Shown here: positions 21,861 to 31,924 of the stretch, piece after piece
How the letters are laid out: every line of letters begins with the position of its first letter
Position numbering within the stretch: the stretch's first letter is position 1
From: Lingula anatina
Lineage: Eukaryota > Brachiopoda > Lingulata > Lingulida > Lingulidae
Direction of reading: 5' to 3'
Length of the DNA stretch: 45,184 nt
Assembly (NCBI RefSeq): GCF_001039355.2
Contig: NW_019775511.1
Coordinates: forward strand, 34,741-79,924
Program-made: the position numbers and the translations under genes
Notes under the pieces: generated by a model
Databases searched by the model: none
What the model was told of the DNA's origin: nothing
The model's input: only the letters and a program-made list of their open reading frames with translations

Positions 21861-21930
21861 CGGAAGCGTGTAAGGGTCACAACACCACACACGTTCTTTC
21901 GAGTGGTGTTGTGTCCCTTAAACTCTTCCG
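21861..21930. repeat. Hairpin with 28-base arms
   Basis: The arms 21861-21888 and 21903-21930 are inverted copies with three mismatches, separated by a 14-base loop. It could be a folded RNA, a small foldback element or a palindromic regulatory site. Nothing in the sequence decides between these. Confidence 0.7.
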
Positions 21931-22695
21931 TAGTAAAGTAACAGCTCAGCATTTAAGATGCAAATTAAGTTAGAGTACAGAGAAGAGAGTTGAATACATT
22001 GTCATAAACACAGGTAAATAAGCAACACGATGGTAAGGCACACATGGAGAGAGTCTCGCAGCCATTTTAGCATGTCAGTTTTACCACTGACCACGGGGGA
22101 GGGGGGGGGGGGTCCCAATAACTATGTCTAGGGATTTTAACGTGTCAGAAACACCTGTGATCACAGCCTCGTTGATTCCCTCGTTCCAAGTTTTTTTTCA
22201 TTATCGCCTGTGGTTCTCTAATATATGCCCCGCGTCCAATTGAATGCTCCATTCTTCGATATAAACAGTTAGTTTACATTGACACATAGCGCTGTTTTCT
22301 CTCTCATCACTCCCCGAATATTCCTTAGAGAGCTTGAAACTGAAAAAAAGTATACCCAGCCAGCCTAATAGCATACAGCAGTTGCCTGGGTCTACCCGCC
22401 GATAGTATTTTTAATATTAGTTTGCTGGTCATTAACTGCCTTTGTGTCTCAGCTGCTTACGGCGGATCCTTTTATGCCACATGCCAGATTCCAACCTTCC
22501 ATGCCACCTTTTATATGTGATTGTGTTATTGCCGGGGCTACTCTGGAGTTTAGAAAAGATTGGTCATCGTTTGTAGACTCTGTTTTACTAATAAAACTAT
22601 TTCCCTATTGCATCCAAATCATATAGAAAATCAACCATTGCCTCCACTGCACATACAACCTTTAAAACGGCAATGTCTATTTCCAGAAAGTTAAA

Positions 22696-25208
22696 ATGTA
22701 TCCTGGAAATAATATCAACCAGATTGCCCTGTTTTTGCTGATTTGCACAATTTCTGAGGCTTCCAGCAGTAATTCAGTGCCAACGAAAACGGTAAGGGAG
22801 AGAACTGAATCTCTCACCTTCCCCGCTACTTTGACATCATTAACAACGAAGTTAACTGGGACAAGTACAACTCATATTAATGGATATACTATCAAATTAA
22901 CCGTTCTGCCCACTGCACCAACTAGTCCACAGGGGCCTCTCAAACCTACAGTGCAGATCATACCGACGAAAATTACCTTTGGTAAGTCTTATATGAAGGA
23001 TATACCTGCTGTCTTGAAGTATATTTTAATTGCATTATTAATAAAATATCTGCCTCAATATTGAGTCGGATTGAAATCTTATTCACCTATATATGCAGAT
23101 ACTAAGAGTATAAATTGCCACGGCATGTAATATGACCTTTCAAAATTTTCCATTGATTTTGTTTATATTCTTTGTTTATTTGATGTCAGGAAACAGCTTA
23201 ATGCATAATAACGTTTTGCTCATTTAGCAAACAAGGTAACTGAGGAACTGGACAAGAAAATAACCTTGTCATTTAGAATACCGGGTTTAAACTTCGACAA
23301 CATCAAGGACACATTCGAAAAGGAAAAGACTGATTAGGAAAAACAGGTAAAGATACCATGTCTATTGCACTGTTCTCAGCATCGATCCCTTTAAGTAAAC
23401 TATGCCACAATGTTGCGACTATAGTTTATTCAGTTGTTGTTTTGTACATTATGACTCATGAGATATGGTTAAGTATATATCTAGGCTTCTGTGTGTATAT
23501 GGAACTCATCTATTTCAGTTGCTGGAAACTTTTAATGCGGCAGGAATCGAGGGCTTGAAAAGGGTGGAAATAATAGCGTTTAGGTAGGTTACTTTGCCCC
23601 TCTTTTTATTCGCCATCAGACATAGACTTTTTCACCTTAAAATGTGTTTCGAATTCAATTCAGAATCAATCATTACTTATAGACACTACACACACATTAC
23701 ATTATGGCCCCAGCATGCTTTGAAATGCAAATAATGTTATAACCATATGGAAGGTTTGCAATGGAATTAGATAATGGATAGCTTTCACGAGGAATGTAAT
23801 GTATGAAAAAGAAAACCCATAATCAAAGCAACAGACAATTTATTCTGGTCACATCTTATACGTTTTAGGTTTGGGAGCGTTATCATTGATTACAACCTTA
23901 TATGCCTTATATTACAGCCCTGAAAACATTCTTAGGGCAAAATGGAGCTAGTAGTAAAACGTTAAAGGCAATCGAAAACGTTCTTGTGAACCGTAACACA
24001 AGTTTAAGCATAACAGTCAATGGAACCACATTTACCGCAGACAGAAAAAGCTTTGCCTCACAATTAGCTACAGGTGGGTACAATGGCAATAATAATAATA
24101 ATAGAATAGCATGGTTCTATGCAGAAACAGACGGTAATTACAGCACATCACAGGCAGAAGCAATATTTATGTGTACAATCATAATAATGTGAATTATTAA
24201 AACATTTTGTTAATTTAAAAAAATCATTTTTTGTGTGATTCGAAGTTAGCCCTCTGAGGCATGCATACTTAGGGCTGTTTTACTTATGATGTGGATGACA
24301 TACTGAGACATTGCAAATAATATTTTAATTTTTACTTTTTATTAGGAATTATTATTATGCTTTACTTCGATTTTTTCTTTGTCAGTTGATTTATTTGCTA
24401 ATTTATTCAACCATGATTACATATATATTATCCATTGTGTGTATGGTATTGTAACAACAATTTTTATAAAAGATTAAAATATTTATTACAGAGCTTGCCC
24501 CTTTGTTTTATCGTAACATGTCACTTACATTTCTACCATTGCACAGTAAAATCAAGCCTAATGGACCCGTGTATACTCTACGATGACGTCGACATCTGCG
24601 AGCTTAGAACCCAATCTCGTGATTACACGTGCGTGCGAGAAGTCAAGGGTATACGCTGTAAGCCGAAATGTGAGGGTCAAGACTGCAGTGGTCATGGGCA
24701 GTGTACAGTGCGCTTCCCGAACTACGCTGCAGAGTGTATGTGAGTAATACATGTATCAAAGGCAGACGAGTGGTGGTCATAATAACTCGTTAAAATATAG
24801 TCACACCTACTGTTATTACTGCCTTTCATTTGTTGTAGAGATAAAACACAATGTTTGATAATACATTCGTTTCACGGCATGGAATTGCAGTATTAAACAT
24901 TTAGTTTAGTCTAGTTATAACCAAAGGTAGAGGTATGTATCACTAAGGGATGTTTACGAAAGCTGAAACAGGCACAAAACTGTCATGAATAATTAAAAGG
25001 TTTCATCCTACAGGTGCAAAGTTGAACACACGTTCATGTCGACGACTACCTATACTGGACAGACTTGCTCAGAACTCAACCAAACCCTGACCCAAACTGG
25101 TATCATCATAATCACAGCCACCGTTGGGGGAGTTCTGCTCCTGGCAGTCTTAGTACTTATTGCGGTAGTGGTGATACTCAGGCGAAAGATCAAAGCGATG
25201 AAAAACAA
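22696..25208 (+). pseudogene. SEA-EGF-transmembrane mucin-like protein, with in-frame TAG and one frameshift; 3' end not found
   Basis: Exons: 22696-22981, 23228-23346, 23519-23583, 23869-24073, 24547-24739, 25014-25208. All have GT-AG borders and matching phases (1, 0, 2, 1, 2, 2). An acceptor ctatttccag just before the ATG suggests an untranslated first exon upstream. Exon 1 gives a signal peptide (about residues 8-22) and a Ser/Thr/Pro-rich stalk. Exons 2-4 form a SEA-like domain with FGSVII, the GSVVV-type self-cleavage site. Exons 5-6 give an EGF-like module (CEGQDCSGHGQC), a helix (GIIIITATVGGVLLLAVLVL and onward) and a basic RRKIKAMK start of a cytoplasmic tail. Exon 2 has TAG at 23335-23337, and exon 4 loses one base near 23900. 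These suggest a pseudogene or sequence errors. No exon after 25208 is recognised, and a retroelement follows. Confidence 0.7.
24427..24492 (+). repeat. Copy of an LTR/host junction
   Basis: These 65 bases match 25696-25761 almost exactly: host flank (ttatccattgtgtg) followed by the first 50 bases or so of the LTR of the element at 25712-28685. It lies in the intron just before the EGF exon. Confidence 0.75.
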
Positions 25209-25706
25209 GTGAGTATAAATTATACGGGAACATAACATTATTCAACTAGGATGATAAGATAAGAGTTTATTTAGCCAATTATAAAAATCGGAAATAATCT
25301 TCCTTTTGGAGCAAGAGTAAAAGTAATACAATTGATACATTAAGAATTTGGTTTTGAGATCAAATTAAAATGCGTCACTGCACTTGGATAAACGCTGTTA
25401 AAAAGTGTTTACTGCCTTTAAAAGTTAAATGTCTACTATTGCTTGGTAAACGTAAAAAGTGATGGTGCAGGTGGAAATTTTCATGAAAAAATTATGTTCT
25501 TTTGTGGGGGAGTCAAAATTTCATAGGGGGGGTGGGGAGTCACATTTTCATTATGAAAATCTGACTGGGGAGTCACATTTTAGGGGAGTCAAATTTTCAT
25601 GGTACACAGGCATTATAACTACTCAAGATCTGCCTACTTTGATTATTGATACCTTGATTATTATTTGATTACTCTGATTCAGGGGATGACACTTCTATTA
25701 TCCATT
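25209..25706. other. No gene; degenerate short repeat at 25505-25602
   Basis: The phrase ggggagtcacattttcat or variants occurs about four times at 25505-25602. Otherwise it is AT-rich sequence with no exon I can support. Confidence 0.5.
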
Positions 25707-25711
25707 GTGTG

Positions 25712-25865
25712 TATGGTATTGCAACAACAATTTGTATAAAAGATTAAAATATTTATTACAGAATTAAAAGTCCATGTCTCACATGCCACGTCGCATCCCC
25801 ACTTCCCGCTTCACACTCATGACCTCTGACCTACACCACGTGACTTATTACATCATTACATCACA
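25712..25865 (-). repeat. 3' LTR of the 25.7-28.7 kb element
   Basis: On the minus strand it starts TGTGATGTAATG and ends ATACCA(TA). It is about 152-154 bp and pairs with 28532-28685. Confidence 0.85.
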
Positions 25866-26085
25866 TTACTTCTTTTCTTTTTTTTTTAATTTTGAATATT
25901 ATGACAGAACAACACATAACATATATACAATAAATGTAATAAACAATAACACAAAATGCATATAATACAAAATGTCAACTGTATTCATAAAATTGTCAAC
26001 TTTAATTTTAACTCTTAATGGAAACGTTTGAAAAAACTAGAGTTTCTCGTTATTTCTCTCCTCGTGGAATCATCTCGCGCAGTAA

Positions 26086-26619
26086 TCATTGTTCCCTTTT
26101 TACGACATATTGTAAGCGGCCGTCCTGTGTTAATACAGCAGATATGCCTACCGGACTCGCATCTGTGTATACCTCCGAGGTTTTCGACGGGTTGAAGTAC
26201 GCTAAAGTCGTTGCTTGGCTTAACTTTGACTTGAGTTCCTTCACAGCATCATCGTGTTTAGATGTCCAAGACCATGGTGTGTGTTTCTTTGTCAGCTCAC
26301 GTAAATCATGTGTTAATGACGCGTAATTTGGAATGAATTGCGATCCACAGAAATTCGTCTTTCCTAAGAAACTCCTGACTTCTGTAGCGTTGGTTGGATT
26401 GGGAAGATTTAATATGTTTTCAATTTTGCTGTGGCTTGGTTTAATACCCTCCGCGCCAAAAACGTGCCCTAAAAATTCTAATGATGTTTGATTGAATTCA
26501 CATTTCTCTGCGTTGAGTGTTAGGTTTCTTTCGCGCAAACGTTGAAAAAGAGCACATAGGTTGTTGTCGTGGTCAGATTGCGATGTTCCGTAACACAAAA
26601 TGTCATCACTGATGTTCAC
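26086..26619 (-). pseudogene. Reverse transcriptase 3' part and start of RNase H
   Basis: The frame begins at the catalytic motif NISDDILCYG (SDD in place of YxDD's usual first residues) and runs through the thumb (SLEFLGHVFGAEGIKPSH, then the VRSFLG motif) into the RNase H start (VYTDASPVGISAVL, with the first catalytic Asp in YTDAS). It ends in TGA soon after, and the remaining RNase H and integrase are missing. It is out of frame with the preceding fragment, with a few residues lost at the joint near 26620. Confidence 0.85.
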
Positions 26620-27687
26620 GACTCCTTTCTAATGCTTTCCTGGAATATATCACTTGCTGAATTCACTCCAAAAAATAATCGACGGTATCTGTAGAGGCCA
26701 AGATGAGTGGCAAATGTAGTGATATAACGAGAATCTTCGTGTAATTCAAGTTGATTGTACCCTTGATTAAGATTAAGTTTCGAAAAATAGCAGGCGCCAG
26801 TCAACATTGTTTTTAATTCATCAAGCGTCGGTGTTGCATATCTTTCTCTTCTAATCGCCTTGTTTGCTGCGCGCATATCTACACAGACACGTACTTTACC
26901 AGGTGATTTCGGTTTGGGAACAACTACAATGGGAGACACCCAGGGAGTAGGACCTGTAGCTTTCCCTATGACACCCTGTTCCTCATCCTTTTTAATCTGT
27001 TCCTCTATGTGTTTCCTGACGTGGAACGGAATGCGTCTACAACGCTGTGCTAAGGGGTGTATGTTGTCGTCGATGTGAAGTTTTATCTCACCTTGCTTCA
27101 AACAACCAAGGCCATGGAAAATATCAGAAAATTCATCGTTCAGTTTGATATGCTTGGAATGAATGTGATCACAGCTCTTTATTAATTGCAATTGTTGGGA
27201 CGTATGCCAACTGAGAATAGGTTTCTCTCTGCCAGCGACCACACAAAACTGCGTCACAGCTAATTGCTCCAACCTGTAAGTGAGACGTGAATTTTCCCAG
27301 CACATGAACTGAATTGTTTTCACTGCCGTAGGCCCTGATTTTAGCACTTGAAATATGTAACGTTGGTCTTGGTTGCAATTTATTGTACTCAAATTCAGAA
27401 ATCAAATTTACAGTAGAGCCTGAATCAGCTAGAAAAATTATTTTCCTACCGTTCATCTCTATTTCAAAATGTGGGACTTGGTCCATGTTCTCGGTCACTG
27501 CATGCGCTGCGAAGACATATCCATCCTCATCAGTTCCTGTGCATTCGTTCTCATTTTCAGTCACATCAGAATTTCCGCGTAGACAATTCACATTGTTATG
27601 ACGGTGATGAGGCACGCGTTTAGGTTTTACGGCGTAGCGCTTGTTAGATGTAGCTGAAGATGATAGTTGCTGGCCCGATCTGCACAT
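26616..27687 (-). pseudogene. Protease and 5' part of reverse transcriptase
   Basis: The frame from 27687 carries a retroviral-type aspartic protease core, FLADSGSTVNLI (DSG catalytic triad). It drifts off frame after the LGKF segment. The overlapping frame from about 27392 then continues with PILSWHTSQQLQLI and the fingers and palm of the reverse transcriptase (TPWVSPIVVVPKPKSPGKVR, VCVDMRAANKAI, LNLNQGYNQLELHED, FFGVNSASDIFQ). It ends in TGA at about 26616. The protein would act in cleaving the polyprotein and copying the element RNA, but the frame breaks make it inactive as written. Confidence 0.85.
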
Positions 27688-27689
27688 CG

Positions 27690-28403
27690 ATGCGAAATGA
27701 TGAAACCGTTTACAAGAGAAACATTCCTTGTTGAAGGCCGGACACTTCGACCGTCACCCACATGTGGCCATTCTCCTCCACAATTACGGCATTGAGAAAA
27801 TGCTTGACTACCTTTCGAACTCCTAACTTGTTAACCGCAGGTTCATCCATGCGCTGTGTATGTGAAGTGACAAGTTGTTCTGTACGCGCATACTGCAAAA
27901 GTTGTGATAATGTCATGGACGGGTTACTTAAGCCCTTCTGTCGGACTTTCTAAGATTTACATCCCATAATCAATTGTGATTTTATCTCTGATTCCAAGTC
28001 ATAAAAGCTGCACAATTTACCAATATCTTGAAGCTCTCTATAAAATCCGTCAATGTCCTCTCCTTTCTGCGTAGCGTGTCGAAATGAAACTTTATTCAAT
28101 TCAACGTTGATGGAAGGTGAAAAATAGTCAGTGATAGCATCAACACATTTCTTAAATTCGTCTTCTCCTTCGCCGAGGGTTAGTTGAAATGTGCTGAAAG
28201 ATTCGACGATGTCATTTAACTCGTCGCCGGCGAAAGATAGCATGAGTGCCTTCTTCTTTTTCGGACTTGTTATACCATAACCAACAAATACATTGTTTTT
28301 CAATCTGTTTATCCATTTTCTAATTTTCAATTTCTAATGGCAAGGCCTTCTGACTTACAGTAAATTCATGATAAGTCGGTATCTGTATAGATGGGCTCGC
28401 CAT
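27690..28403 (-). pseudogene. Gag remnant with zinc-knuckle region
   Basis: A start ATG lies at 28403 (MASPSIQIPTYHEF), with a TAG about 26 codons later. The gag body continues in another frame (FQLTLGEGEDEFKKCVDAIT, then KGEDIDGFYRELQDIGKLC). A Cys/His-rich piece (QCRNCGGEWPH) lies near 27790, again with frame breaks. The role would be particle assembly and RNA binding. Confidence 0.7.
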
Positions 28404-28531
28404 TGTGACTGTTCAACGCATGGTATATTGACTTACACTGCGCTCATTCAATTTCGCTATAGTCAATGTTTATATGTATTCTTACTTGTTACTTTCCTCC
28501 CTTGTGAGACTGTTCCATCCTTGTCGCCAGA

Positions 28532-28685
28532 TATGGTATGATAACAACAATTTGTATAAAAGATTAAAATATTTATTACAGAATTAAAAGTCCATGTCTC
28601 ACATGCCATGTCGCATACCCACTTCCCGCTTCACACTCATGATCTCTGACCTACACCACGTGCCTTATTACATCATTACATCACA
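28532..28685 (-). repeat. 5' LTR of the 25.7-28.7 kb element
   Basis: It matches 25712-25865 base for base apart from several substitutions. The primer-binding site lies next to it on the coding strand. Confidence 0.85.
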
Positions 28686-28822
28686 GTGTGTAGGTCCTGT
28701 CGGATAATCTTGCTTGCAGTTTTAACAACGTTGGTTAGTTTATTTCTTTCCTTCCCAGTTGTTTCGCTGTACCATATTATAATTCCGGACGCCAGGACGC
28801 TTTCAATTACACACCTGACCTG
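28686..28822 (-). mobile_element. LINE reverse-transcriptase C-terminal remnant
   Basis: The minus-strand frame reads VIESVLASGIIIWYSE, then TTGKERNKLTNVVKTASKII. This is the typical C-terminal pattern (ESVLTSGITVWYG, then a VVRTAQRIIG-like stretch) of non-LTR retroelement reverse transcriptases of the CR1/jockey/Rex kind. The gypsy element is inserted in it. The continuation on the other side, at about 25680-25706, soon reaches a stop. Confidence 0.6.
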
Positions 28823-28944
28823 TAAAATTAACTAAGATAGGAACGCTATTAGTAAAAATTCTCAATGATCTTAAAAATACAGTCTTGGACGTGTCTTCTT
28901 TACACCCTTCGCGGTGTTATCTTTCCAATTCAATTTACTATTCA

Positions 28945-29150
28945 GGGCCCGGTTGCACCAACCGGTCGTAAGTGAGGCGTAGCAGTTACGCCGGCGTAAA
29001 CCGGGCGCAAAATGCTACGCCCGAGAAAAGCCAGTTGCACCAAACTGGAATAGTGTTTACGTCGGTCTTAACTTAGTCGTAAATTTACGCCTGCTAGCTA
29101 GGTGGAGTAAGCCGGTCGTAGCTCGTTTTCCACTATGGCTAGGCTGGCAC
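28945..29150. repeat. GC-rich foldback-like repeat (ccggttgcaccaaccgg)
   Basis: It begins with a small perfect palindrome around ttgcacc (about 28950-28966), and a related one (ccagttgcaccaaactgg) follows at about 29031-29048. The stretch is much richer in CG than its surroundings. It is probably a member of a dispersed repeat family, but I cannot define its ends. Confidence 0.4.
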
Positions 29151-29265
29151 AGAGAGTTTGATGACAATTATCGTAGTAAACGTAGATTATGTGGGTTGTT
29201 ATTTGTTTGTTTCACAAAACTTCCGTCTGTATAGCTTGGTTTAAAAAAAAAAAACTAATTATATA

Positions 29266-29718
29266 TGTAACCGAGTGTTTTTGTATTTTATAGCATGGCA
29301 ACAAAGTTGATTAGTTAACGTTTATTCAATTCAATTATGGCATATAAAGTCATATGTAATAAAATGACATATAAAATGAAAAAGTACAAAGAGTATATTT
29401 AATAAGGCCTATTTCATAAAGCTACATATACATACTGAAACTGAACATGAGACAAATATCGGTATCATAAGACAACTACTAGTACTTACGCTGTAACAAC
29501 AAGTATTCTCTTATATAATGTTATCTTTTATAATGAATAACTCTGAATATGATACATTATAAGTAAATACTAACCCTGACAGACAAATTAGGAAAAAAGC
29601 CTAGAACACACAACACACGTCTCTCTTCGTCTCTCCACACACAGTGCGTCACACACCGCGTGACTTCCGGAGTTACCGGAAGTTACATATATTCATGAGT
29701 GTCTTATCACTTGTCATA
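29266..29718 (-). repeat. 3' LTR of the 29-42 kb element
   Basis: Read on the plus strand it begins TGTAACCGAGTG and ends gtcata, where the partner has gtcaca. It is about 453 bp. It differs from 41975-42431 by many substitutions and several indels (for example, it lacks a 12-base segment after gttgatt and has extra sequence near 29460-29520). Confidence 0.85.
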
Positions 29719-29731
29719 TTCTCCCCTCCTT
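29719..29731 (-). other. Polypurine tract
   Basis: On the minus strand AAGGAGGGGAGAA, 13 purines, directly abuts the 3' LTR. This is the usual plus-strand DNA primer site of LTR elements. Confidence 0.75.
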
Positions 29732-30251
29732 ATTGTTTTGTCGTCCCAGACAAAATGATTGTTACAGTAATTACTTATAAAAAGTTTGCATAAGCTTGTC
29801 TTAAACTATATATACCATAATCAAAACAACAATAAACCATTATATATAATAACTACTATTTACATGACACCAGTATCTCACTCAATTATAACTATTCCTT
29901 ACTCTCTTTAATCAAATACTTAAACCAAAGCTTACATCATTTAAGTTATCAGAGACATCCAATGTACATTAACATAGTAAGTATAATGCATCTTACAAGA
30001 ACTCTCTCTCTACTTAAACCTTAGCCTACACAACAAACTTGACCCTCCTCATACTGGAGTCTTATACTTAAATACACTTAAACTATTAACTAAGTAATCA
30101 CTATCCTAATACTGGAGTATTATTACTTTGTAAAAAATAACTACAACTATACCAGCTTAGGTGTCCTGAAAAATACCTAAGCATAATTACACATGTACTT
30201 AAGTTTTTCTCAACATTAATACAGGTAGTAAAAACAATTTTTGAGTCTCTA
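29732..30251. other. Element 3' non-coding region
   Basis: AT-rich sequence lies between the end of the integrase frame and the polypurine tract. No open frame is recognised. Confidence 0.55.
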
Positions 30252-31923
30252 CTAAATCCTGTAATGAATCAGATCCTTCTGATTTTTATTCTCAGTACCC
30301 TGAAAATATAACTGTCCACCAGTCTGAGTAGATATTGTTTTACACTCTACAGATTGCTCCACACAAACACTTTTAGGCAATTTATTGATATTTGAATGCT
30401 TTCTTGCTGTTCTTCGCGTACTTCTCCTTAATACAGCTATTTCATTACGAAGCTGATCCAATGACATGTTACTTAAATCCATTTCAGCATTTTGGTCACA
30501 TTCCTGTACATTTGGTTCAGGATTTGATTTCCTTAACACATGAACTTCATATTCCTCATTTTCATCACTTTCATCAGAATCTGAATCATTTTTGTTCACA
30601 CGTTGCACATTTTGACATGACTGACCAGTCTCAACTTCACTGCTTTCCTCCCTCTGGACCCTATCTAAGACTAACTCACGAGCATCCATCAATGCGTCAC
30701 GGTGAATTGTTCTCTCAGGCCCTGTTCCATTGACACGTTTCACTTTGTACACTCTTCCCTCAGTATCCACACAGTCTACAACAATACATGGCTCTGCTTC
30801 CCACTTGTCTTGAATTTTATTCCTTCCCATAATATGGACATTTTTCATAAAAACCTGGCTTCCAATCACCAAAGGTCTGCTATTTGCTTTCACTTTGCTT
30901 CTTTCATGGCGTTTAGTAGCTTCATTTTCTGTATATTTCAAAGCTGTTCGGTATGCTTCCCGCAGGCGTTTCTGGTGACCATGGTAAAAATCCAGTCATT
31001 CACTTCTTCCCCTGCTGTCTTCCCTCCTGGAATACTTGATTTTAAAAGAAAATCAATTGGCAATCTTGGCTCTCTCCCGAACATTAAAAATAGGGAGAAT
31101 ACTTCGTAGTTGTATGAGGGGTACAGTTATATGAGTATACTAATTCTGGTAAATACTCTGGCCAACGTTTTTTCTGTTCTTGTTGTAGAGTTCTTAAACG
31201 GTCGTGTAATGTTCTATTAAAGCGCTCAGCATGAGAATTTCCCTGAGGATGATACGGTGTTGTTCTAACATCGTGAAATCTATAGCTAACACTTCTAAGG
31301 GACGCTTTGCAATTATTGAACCCAAAGACGTTTTCACACTCTTTCCTTTGGCAACTACACGACGCTGACAATTATCACAATAGTCTTTCACTTCTTTTCC
31401 CATGCAAGGCCAAAAACAACGAGATTCCAATATTTGTAAAGTTTATCACTCGACTGATGACCCATATTATCATGTACTGCTTTCAAAACAACAGTTTTTA
31501 AAAATTCTGGTAACAAAACTTGACATGCAACTACATTGTTATGCACCTAGGTTCTATATAATATTCCATTCACTTCTTTCAATCTACTCCAGTCTCTGAG
31601 AATTCTGTTCACTTTCTTAGTTTCTTTACGCATCTGTCGAACAGTGGACTTTCCATGTCTCCAATATTTGAGTACTCTGCCAATCGTGTTGTCGGTTTCC
31701 TGGTATTTCTTCATATCTTCACAATCAATTGCAGGAAAAGTACTAGTGGTTGAATGGTTTTCTTGAATCCTTATGTCTTTATCTATACTGACAGTCTGTG
31801 CAATCAGTTTTCGTGGAAGTAAAGTACCATAATATCTAAAAATTGCATTTTCAGCTTGCTGATTCCACTGCACTTCTTCAAACCGAACAGAATGAGGTTC
31901 TGCGTCTGTAATATCTTTTCTAC
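30252..31923 (-). pseudogene. pol segment D: RNase H tail, broken integrase, integrase C-terminus
   Basis: The segment starts next to the N at 31924 in the linker after RNase H (RKDITDAEPHSVRFEEVQW). It runs to a TAG after GILYRT, then the zinc-binding part (HDNMGHQSSDK, CDNCQRR) with a frameshift, and the integrase core start [11 protein letters not shown] with the first catalytic Asp. The core is then deleted and sequence resumes at [19 protein letters not shown]. The C-terminal part (30941-30252) is open: QVFMKNVHIMGRNK, GPERTIHRDALMDA (GPY/F-like), then an acidic tail. Its first 1,285 bases repeat those of segment C. Confidence 0.85.
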
Positions 31924-31924
31924 N

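Larger units (their letters stand above)
19514..22440. other. Intergenic, no gene seen
   Basis: It holds a GT/G-rich stretch (20035-20225), a pair of related 75-80 base segments (about 20285-20362 and 21143-21222) and the hairpin at 21861-21930. A G run lies at 22097-22113. No open frame shows a recognisable pattern. Confidence 0.5.
25712..28685 (-). mobile_element. Ty3/gypsy-type LTR retroelement, internally deleted and broken
   Basis: LTRs at 25712-25865 and 28532-28685 are the same length and close in sequence. The flanks repeat gtgtg (or gtgtgta) at 25707-25713 and 28686-28692, a target duplication. On the minus strand, TGGCGACAAGGATGG stands two bases after the 5' LTR as a primer-binding site. 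A purine-rich AAAAGAAAAGAAG stands just before the 3' LTR. Gag, protease, reverse transcriptase and the start of RNase H are recognisable, each with breaks. RNase H ends at about 26086 and no integrase follows, so the 3' coding half is deleted. It is inserted in a LINE remnant. Confidence 0.85.

Noticed and set aside
26860-27078. Plus-strand open frames over the minus-strand pol and gag genes
   Set aside because: They are shadows of the real frames on the other strand, without family patterns.
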